Assembly (NCBI GenBank): GCA_007115705.1
Contig: QXEO01000464.1
Coordinates: forward strand, 2,164,212-2,228,211
Length of the DNA stretch: 64,000 bases
Direction: 5' to 3'
From: Dactylis glomerata
Lineage: Eukaryota > Streptophyta > Magnoliopsida > Poales > Poaceae
Of this stretch, positions 57,491 to 64,000 are shown in pieces. The notes beneath the pieces are model-generated. The model ran no database searches. It was given only the letters and a program-made list of their open reading frames with translations, and was not told the origin of the DNA. How positions within the stretch are numbered: position 1 is the stretch's first letter; every line of letters begins with the position of its first letter. The position numbers were made by a program, and so were the translations under genes.

Positions 57491-58813
57491 ATGGAGAAGA
57501 AGAATGCACCAGCGGCCATCGCCCCCGAGCCCGTCGCCTCCAAGCCCATCGCCTCCGAGCCATCGCCTCCGAGCCCATCACATCCGAGCCCGTCGCCGCC
57601 GAGCCTGTCGCATCCGAGGTCGTCGCCGCCGAGCCTGTCGCCTCCGAGGGCGGCGCATCGAAGCGCGGCGCCTCCGTGAACTGGGCCTCTCTTAAGGGTG
57701 ACGGACCACTTCACAAGATCGGCGACTGCTTACTGGCGAACGAGGAGTACGTGGACACCTACTCTGCTTTGAGGTAAGTTTGTAGAAATTGGCGCTCAGA
57801 TTTACCTGAGCTCGACGTGCACCTGCACGAATGGGTCATGGTAGAACACGCCCTTCCATGCGCCGCTGAGTTCTCCTTCCTCCACCTCCGCACATCCCGC
57901 TACGTCACCATCGATCTAACGGAAGTTCATGCAAGGTTCAAATTCCTCCATATCTATAGAGTTAATCTATTTTTATTTTCAATCGTAAACATCTTAGTGC
58001 TAAATGTTATCTTCATCAATATATTTTAGATACTACTTCATCGGCTTTTGCCGTGGTGTCATCGTGCTTGCCCAGAAGAACCAGCCGCCCAAGATACGGC
58101 TTCTGAACCCACTCACAAAGACATTGAACACTATGTTTGAGGCGCAGATGCCATCTGTTATTGTGGAGTCAGACGCTGTAATGAAGTCCCTGACTATGGT
58201 CTTCGTTTCCACAAGTTACCCCATGGAAATTGCTTGGGTCGATGAGATCACTCCAACTAAGGGTATAGATGAAGATTGGGGAGAAGGAAGATTTTTGATC
58301 GAGCACCATTCTCTGCGTTGCATTACCCCGTTCAATGGTGAATTGTATGCAATAGATGTGAACAATTTTGAGTTCGGAAAATTAGTGTGCACCAACAATG
58401 TCCAGTTGGAGCAGCGCGCGAGCACTGTCAACATGGAGACACTATTTTCATTTCCAGAACTTGGAAATGATTCCAAGTTCTACCTTGTGAAGTCGGATGG
58501 TGATCTGCTGCTTGTGTTGTTGGGCGGCAGCAGTGACAACAAGCATTTGGAGGAAGGTCAACCATTGGTGTACCCTGTGGACACTGAGAGCCGCTCTCTC
58601 CATGCCGTCAGTAACATTGGCAGTCGTGCCTTCTTTGTCAATTATATCCGGTGTATCTCCGTCGACACCAGAGTGCACCCGACACTTCGACCTGGCTGCA
58701 TCTACTACGTGGATTTGGGTTATATCAGAGAGTACTTTGATGATAGAAAGGTCTGGGATGAGTGGCCACGACGTGTGGATAGATTAGGATACTACAGTCT
58801 GAGAAATGAATAA
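57491..58813 (+). pseudogene. F-box/DUF295 protein gene, broken in exon 1
   Basis: Exon 1 is 57491-57935 and exon 2 58030-58813 (intron donor AAG|GTTCAA, acceptor TTTTAG|A). An N-terminal EPVAS/EPVAA repeat leads to VNWASLKGDGPLHKIGDCLL, then YVDTYSALR..VCRNWRSDLPE, a typical plant F-box of this family. Exon 2 carries the DUF295 part: YYFIGFCRGVIVLA, KSDGDLLLVLLGG, VDTESRSLHAVSNIGSRAFF and HPTLRPGCIYYVDLG. F-box proteins act as substrate adaptors in SCF ubiquitin ligases; DUF295 is the usual C-terminal domain of this grass group. Two lesions: a missing C near 57561 in the repeat and TAA at 57775-57777 between ALR and VCRNW. Exon 2 is clean over 261 codons. Part of the Mutator-like element's cargo. 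Confidence 0.8.
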
Positions 58814-59340
58814 AGGCCATACCGTTTGGAGGATGTATTGGCTGCACACTGCAGACGGAAGGAGTTCAATGAATATTTCCTTCATCTCATGGAATGTAGC
58901 GACGACGAAATATATGATGAATGAAGAACATATTTATTTATCCTGGGGTATCCTAATCTTCATGTTGTCCATACATTGTGTCTTGTATTATTTTCAGCTT
59001 AGTTTGTCGTGAACATTAACATCGTTATTGGCTGCTTTTGGCTGTTGTATGCAGTTTATGTATTATACTTAGTTTTCTGGATTTATTATGCTGTTGTGAA
59101 TTTATCCTATACTAGCTTTTAGATTTGCTACTAGATTTGTTACCATATTGGGCAAAAAATGAGGGCGAAAAGGCAACAATCATTGAAGAAAGACAGAAAT
59201 AGAAGCTTCTCTAGATTTGATACTAATTTGGTGAAAAGAGAGAGAACTGTTACAGAGAGAGAGGGGAAAAAGGCGCTCTAAAAATGCCAATTTGGGCCGA
59301 GAGAGACAGAACCGAGCTCTCACGTACAACCAAACGCGGT

Positions 59341-59437
59341 CTCGTCCTGTCCCATGTGGTTCCTTTCTACCAGCCCCACGCGACGCGGTCACGTCCTGTC
59401 CCACGCGGTCCCTTTCTACCAGCCCCACGCGACGCGG
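59341..59437. repeat. Tandem duplication of a 48-bp block
   Basis: CGTCCTGTCCCA[T/C]G.GGT.CCTTTCTACCAGCC-type sequence occurs twice in a row (about 59341-59389 and 59390-59437) near the right end of the Mutator-like element. Non-coding. Confidence 0.7.
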
Positions 59438-60960
59438 CCCCATACGACGCGGCCCCACATGTCAGCACGGAACGGTCGACTAAACGGGAATCCTCCCGCC
59501 CGAGCTCCTTCTGAGGGTTTCAGACAAGGGCTTGGGGAAAACTGAGGAAAAACTAAGGAGCTGGGGAAAACTGGGTACAACTAAGGACCTGAGGGCACGA
59601 AAATAGAAATCCCAAACTTCAATCAGGCGAGGGCTCATCCGGGTACTGGGACGAATTCTTCTTCTTCGTCATCATCTTTTTGTTCTTCTTCTTCTTCCTC
59701 CTCTATAACTCATTACCGTGGAATAAAATGTTCCAGAGCCGGCGGAGCCATGATGGTTTTGCAGGGTGTGCCTCTCTCCCAAAAAATGGTGGCGGCGATC
59801 CAGAACCCGATGCCCACATTTCCCTGGCTTAGCGAGGTAAGCACTCTCTAATTGTAGCCCCAGTGCAAAATTGGATTTAAATGGATTTAGGGCAAAAAAT
59901 ATTCATTATATGGCAGAAGGCCGAACAGTGCACATCCAAGCTAGTGACAGATGCACATGATGCTGTCAGGATGCCCTTATAGACAATGGAAAATGCACAA
60001 GTATCATTGACTGTAGTCGCTTCCCTTCCCTGTCCTCTTCTCCCCTCTTTCTCAGCCCCCACCCCCACTGAGGAGGATCTCGATCTACCCCTCTTCCTGG
60101 TCCGCTGCTGCCACCCTCGCCGACGTTCGTACGAGCCACCACCGTGGTCGCCATGACCCTCGGGGTAAGCTGCACTGCCTCAAGCTATGTGTTTGGTTTC
60201 GGATCTGTGAATGGCCATTTTCTTTCCGATTCGGTCGCTTTGCGTAAGTTAACGTTGATTTTCTCTGGAACTCGTGGACGTGTAGGACCCCAGGGAAGCG
60301 GATCATGCCCCGCGAACCTGCGAAGACCCCATATTTCGCGGTTTAGCGTCGACCTGTGAAGAACTTTGCCGCGTCCACAAACTTGAGCCGCTCAAGTGCG
60401 TCGCCTTCGAGCGGACTGATACTGGGCGAAAATTCTACAAGTGCTCACTGCAGAATGTGAGTCCTTCTATGTGCACGTTAGCAGTGGAAAAGCGTCAAAG
60501 TTTAGTTAAGTTGGAGATAATATTGCCTTGTTTAAGTTGATCTATTGCCTTGTTCAGATAAGATTATGTGCTTGAAATTTTATCTTCAAACTTCTAACTG
60601 CAATTTTGTGGGCATGTAATTCCATTGTTTCTTTCAGTTATACATAATATTATAGTTACCCTTCGTACGATCTTTGTCATCTTCTATTACTACTCGTGTG
60701 TAGGTTACTTACGAATTACTTGCTTCACAGATTACTATCTATCCACTTTGTACTATCTTTCATGTGTATTTGTGTATAAATTACTTGCTTCACTGATTAC
60801 TATCTTGTGTTACGTAGGGGCAGGGTGAAAGCTACAATTTTCCCTTCGATTCTTCAGTTTATTATTTGGTATAGTAAAAAGCAATTGGATGCACATGACT
60901 AACTTGCTGCAAGTAATTAAATAATTAATGCGTATGACTAAATTGCTGCACACAATCCAC

Positions 60961-61331
60961 TTTGGCTCATAGGAGCATATGCACCCGCTGGTCTAAAATC
61001 ATTTTTAAAAATGTTTAAAAATTCTGAACAAAAATTCTTAGCGTGCATCTAGACATTTTATGTTCACTCACCAAGTTTTGTAAGGAAAAGATAATTTTTA
61101 TGACCTGTGTAAAAAAGACAAATTTTTATGCTACAAAATTGCTATTTACGTAACTATTTTTTGTCATTTTTACACAGGCCACATAAAATGTCCTTTCTCA
61201 CCAAAACTTTGATGCATGGACATAGAATGTTCATATGCATACCTAGAATTTTTTGTTCTATTTTTTTAATTTTTTTGAAATACATTTAAAATGTATTTTC
61301 ATAATAGGTGCATTTGCTCCTATGAGCCAAA
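60961..61331. mobile_element. MITE in an intron of the GRF-like gene
   Basis: The terminal inverted repeat TTTGGCTCATAGGAGCA[T/A]ATG.. agrees at 24 of 25 positions between the two ends. The AT-rich interior is partly palindromic (GACATTTTATGTTCACTC versus its complement-like partner near 61190). No clear target duplication. Same GGAGCATATGC end type as 10779-11135. It lies wholly inside intron 2, so splicing need not be affected. Confidence 0.8.
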
Positions 61332-61841
61332 ACACCATGCCCGCCGCATTGAGTCCTATCTTATGTTACGTAATGGCATGAGCATTTTTCATTTCTTTTT
61401 CTATAGGAAGAGAACAACTGTGGGTTTGTTTCTTGGGTAGATCAAGAGTGGCCAGACATATTAAAGAATGCACTATCACGACTATGGGGATTGTACCATT
61501 CTAGCAATACTGCAAGAAGTGCTGACAAAATTAAACTAGCTGAGCTAGAGAAGAAGAATTCCGCTCTATGCGCCGAGAAGGCTGTGCTGATGGAAGAAGC
61601 TGGTCAGCTGAAGGACAATTTGGAAATGCTGAAGAAAAATGTGGATGAATTGGAGAAAAAAAGGAAGTTGCAGCGGGTGCTAACGCGCGCACATGATGTT
61701 GTACGGATGTTGAACAGAGCGGGATGGAACGCCCAAAATGACAAGGTGAAAAGGATCAAGGCAATCATCGAGGAGCCATTGTTCGAAGAATCGCCAAATG
61801 ATGCTGAGTTAGATGAGGAGTTAGATGTTGAGACGAACTGA

Positions 61842-63089
61842 TCATCAGTAGAGGTATCACGAGATTACTATTTGCTAGAACTATTTGTTATCTGCTATTT
61901 GCTCGATGCAATTAGCACGAAACTATTTGCTAGAACTATTTACTATTTGCTATCTGCTATTTGCTCGATGCAATTTGCGCTAGCGTTTTGATAATTTTGT
62001 CGCTTTATGTGATATTTAGCAGAAGTTGGTGAAATTTTGAACTTAGAAAAAATTCAGGAATTGGATGCAATATGAACTAACTAATCTGAAAACATTTGAA
62101 ATAGTTTGGACTAGCTCTTTGAAAGTTTCATTAATTTCTGTGAGATTCAGTCAAAATGTGTGAAATTTTCAATTTTTCATAAAAATCGAGACATGCTAAA
62201 TGATGTCATGTGTACATGCAATGCCACATCAGCACTGACTAGTGGGCCCCTAGCGTTAGATATGTTGTTGATCCGCTTAAGTTGTGATTTAGACCTAGTT
62301 GCAAGCTATTAGACGAATAGTTAGTGGTTTGTGCAAACAATAAGTAAAGTGAGTAGTTTATGCAACGATGACAGCAATAGTTGGTGGTTTATGCAATTTC
62401 CTTCATTTATTCATTTGTTTACCCATGGAAGGGAACTCCTCCATCTACTGAACTAGTCCCCAGAGTAGAGTGAGCGATGATGATGCTACTGAGATCTCTT
62501 GAGCACGCCTTGTCAGACTGCGGTGTGTCTCGTCAATTTACTTGCCCTGTCAAATCTCGCTGCCCTGTCAATTCTCATCCCGCTGCTACGCACAACTTGC
62601 TACCACGCGTCAGTTGCTTGGGTTTTTCCACTGGCCACGAATCCTAACCCTAATGACATGTGGCCCCACGAAGGCTCGGAACACTATTGACAAGTGGGGC
62701 CCTAGACACACGTCGGACCAAACCTTACCCAGACAAGTGGGTCCCCACACGCTTCAGATGCTAAACCTGGACTAGTTTGTCTCACTCGTTTGGCTCATGG
62801 AGCAGGTGACCTCGATGAGAAGCATTTCAATGGTAAGATTTTGTTCTCTATTCCTTCCGCGTATCAGACGAGAGCGGATTTATTCCCCCTTGCACGCTAT
62901 CTCCTTTTTCAGGCTGTCGCTCTGCTGCCTGTAGTCAAACAACGAGGGAACCCAACAATGAGACTCTTTAATTGCTGCCTGGCGGTAAATGTACGTACAT
63001 CCTTACCCACGATAGCAGCCTCTCACTTACAAGTGGGCCAGAGTATCGGGGCCCGCGGTGACACGTTGGTCTGGCGCTCTCTCAGAAAT
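61842..63089. other. 3' flank of GRF-like gene and intergenic DNA
   Basis: Repeats of CTATTTGCTAGAA/CTATTTGCTCGATGCAAT lie at 61870-61980 (two imperfect copies, about 60 bp apart). From 62500 GC rises, with short open frames (62542-62775, 62790-63125) of no recognisable family and GACAAGTGGGGCC words also seen near 54530. Nothing assigned. Confidence 0.4.
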
Positions 63090-63336
63090 GAAACGAAGCG
63101 ACTGGTTCAATTTCCAAAGCGCTAGACTGGCATTTACCGCGGCGTGCCTGCAAAACAATTGGATCCCCAACTTCCTCTTCTCTCATAAACGAAGCGACGG
63201 GGGCTCGCGTGGGGGGTTCAACTTCCAAAGCGCTAGACTGCATTTACTTACGCGGCGTGCCAGCGACCCATCGCGCACTATTTATCCCACGATCTCGTGG
63301 CCTAGAAAACAATTGGATCCCCAACTTCCTCTTCTC
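63090..63336. repeat. Imperfect tandem duplication in the exonuclease promoter
   Basis: Copy 1 (63090-63182) and copy 2 (63186-63336) share AAACGAAGCGAC, TTCAA[T/C]TTCCAAAGCGC, GCGGCGTGCC and the 3' block AAACAATTGGATCCCCAACT. Copy 2 has about 50 extra bases holding the TATA-like motif. Confidence 0.8.
63278..63287 (+). promoter_or_regulatory. Probable TATA box
   Basis: CTATTTATCC lies about 100 bp upstream of the ATG at 63387, within the extra part of the second promoter repeat. Confidence 0.4.
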
Positions 63337-63386
63337 CAGAGATAACCCCTCCCCCCTCCACTCCCACTCCTTGCGCCGCGGCCGTC

Positions 63387-64000
63387 ATGGAGATCTACGG
63401 CAATGTCTTCACCGACTACCACAAGGTCCCTGCTCATGGTGACACCGTCCTCACGGTGATGCACTCAACCAACCCGAGAGAGGTGGCCAAGTTCATCGCC
63501 ATGTTTGAGCGTTGGCTCAACGAGCAGGACCAACAGCCCACCGTCGGCCTCGACCTCGAGTACACCATCACCAAGCCTGCCCGCGCTGCCCTCCTGCAAT
63601 TGTGCATGCGCGATCACTGCCTACTCTGGCACAAATCCGTGGCAACAAGGAACTGTCCTCAGCTCATACAGTTCCTCAACCGCCCCGACATTTCCTTCGC
63701 ATCTATGGACAAGCGCCAAGACACCAGCAAGCTTGAAGCCCTAGGCGCCCGCATACCAAACCACGTGGACTTACAAGATCACTTCAACGTCCTGGGCCAA
63801 TCCCGGACCGGCGCGGCCAAGATGGCGTCTCTAATCATCGACCGCACCTTCAAAGACTACAAGGAGGAGTTCCGCAAGAAGAATCTGCACGACACCTGGC
63901 ATCTTTGGGAACTTTAGCCGAAGCAGATCCACTATGCAGCAAAGGATGCGTATGTATGCTACGACGTGTATTGTAGAATTAGTATCATGAGAAGATGCAT
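63387..64000 (+). pseudogene. WRN-like 3'-5' exonuclease (DEDD family), premature stop, cut by window edge
   Basis: From ATG 63387 (GCCGTCATGG context) a 176-codon frame shows the DEDD exonuclease layout: VGLDLEYT with D56 and E58 (motif I), a middle region with FASMDKRQDTSKLE (motif II area), then TAG at 63915-63917. In the same frame after the stop comes PKQIHYAAKDAYVCYDVYCR, a clear motif III (YAAKDAY). The stop therefore falls between motifs II and III, where related proteins have L-S-P; a single C-to-A change could cause it. Proteins of this family in grasses are short, single-domain and very numerous. Enzymes of the family remove nucleotides from DNA or RNA 3' ends with two metal ions. 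The last codons are lost at the window edge. Confidence 0.75.

Larger units (their letters stand above)
54257..59613. mobile_element. Gene-carrying Mutator-like element (5.36 kb)
   Basis: Terminal inverted repeats of 102 bp (54257-54358 and 59512-59613) start GGGATTTCTATTTTCGTGCC and differ at only about five positions. A perfect 9-bp target duplication AAACTTCAA flanks it (54248-54256 and 59614-59622). There is no transposase. Inside are a B3-domain gene (minus strand), its upstream minisatellite and an F-box/DUF295 gene (plus strand), both with introns, so they were acquired at DNA level. The stretch 54360-55198 has no recognisable gene; 56490-57490 is intergenic with short repeats of the type CTCGAGGG..AAACTGAGTAC near 57150-57255. 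Confidence 0.93.
54104..61841 (+). pseudogene. GRF-like zinc finger/coiled-coil gene split by a Mutator-like element
   Basis: Exon 1 is 54104-54256 continued at 59623-59836, interrupted by the element at 54257-59613. Exon 2 is 60286-60456, exon 3 61407-61841, with GT..AG introns in phase 0. The protein starts MPPKRNRLLTTQEAERMERA, has a serine run, then MVLQGVPLSQKMVAAIQNPM. Exon 2 gives TCEDPIFRGLASTCEELC.., LKCVAFERTDTGRKFYKC; exon 3 continues NNCGFVSWVDQEWPDIL and a long coiled coil (EKKNSALCAEKAVLMEEAGQ). KC..TGRKFYKC..CGFVSWVD resembles a GRF finger. Without the insert and one target copy, exon 1 is 367 nt, one base too long for the downstream frame; an extra G in CCGGG at 59639-59643 would explain it. 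Total coding length would be about 323 codons. Exons 2 and 3 are clean, so it died recently. Confidence 0.7.

Noticed and set aside
57303..57714. Arginine- or aspartate/glycine-rich open frames over the F-box exon 1 repeat
   Set aside because: They are out-of-frame readings of the EPVAS/EPVAA coding repeat; the frame continuing into the F-box was chosen.

Overview
The window looks like intergenic-to-genic DNA of a Triticeae grass (wheat, Aegilops or barley lineage). This rests on TE termini typical of those genomes (LTR ends with TGATACGTCTCC and a tRNA-Asp-type primer site, CACTA ends CACTACAGGAATC, a Stowaway MITE, LINE tails with GGCTGTGTGCATC) and on gene families that are large in those genomes (GRF zinc finger, F-box/DUF295, B3, WRN-like exonuclease). 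No host gene in the window is both complete and clearly intact. Names come from reading motifs, not from database searches.

Layout. 1-5.5 kb: a LINE 3' tail, a duplicated AT-rich segment, a small hAT-like MITE and a 1.8-kb non-autonomous CACTA element with CCA target duplication. 5.5-9.3 kb: a non-LTR-type unit on the minus strand with a CCHC zinc-knuckle ORF, abutting an opposite-strand gene-like unit with its own TATA box. 10.0-11.8 kb: a long inverted-repeat element holding a MITE. 12.1-30.6 kb: a four-level nest. A Harbinger-like element with a decayed AP2-like ORF is split by a Mutator-like element, which is split by a 6.6-kb gypsy-type LTR element, whose 5' LTR is split by an 8.4-kb relative; the three inner levels have readable target-site duplications. 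31.5-39.4 kb: another Mutator-like element split by a third copy of the same LTR family in opposite orientation. 39.5-42.1 kb: an AT-rich GAACAA tandem array with its own Mutator-like insertion. 43-46 kb: non-LTR fragments and a Stowaway MITE.

47.3-64 kb is the gene-rich part. It starts with a decayed Mutator (MULE) transposase gene with two PB1-like domains, a 42-bp coding minisatellite, a DDE core, a SWIM finger and a zinc knuckle. Next comes a divergent pair: an apparently intact GRF-zinc-finger membrane protein and a low-complexity protein. A GRF-like/coiled-coil gene follows, whose first exon is split by a 5.36-kb Mutator-like element with 102-bp terminal inverted repeats and a perfect 9-bp target duplication. 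That element carries two multi-exon genes, a B3 DNA-binding protein and an F-box/DUF295 protein. A WRN-like 3'-5' exonuclease pseudogene runs off the right edge.

The two most notable systems are the gene-carrying Mutator-like element and the LTR family. In the LTR family no copy has pol. The longest encodes only gag, and two shorter copies share one in-frame 1,680-bp gag deletion at a 5-bp microhomology, so a gag-less derivative apparently kept moving with proteins supplied in trans.
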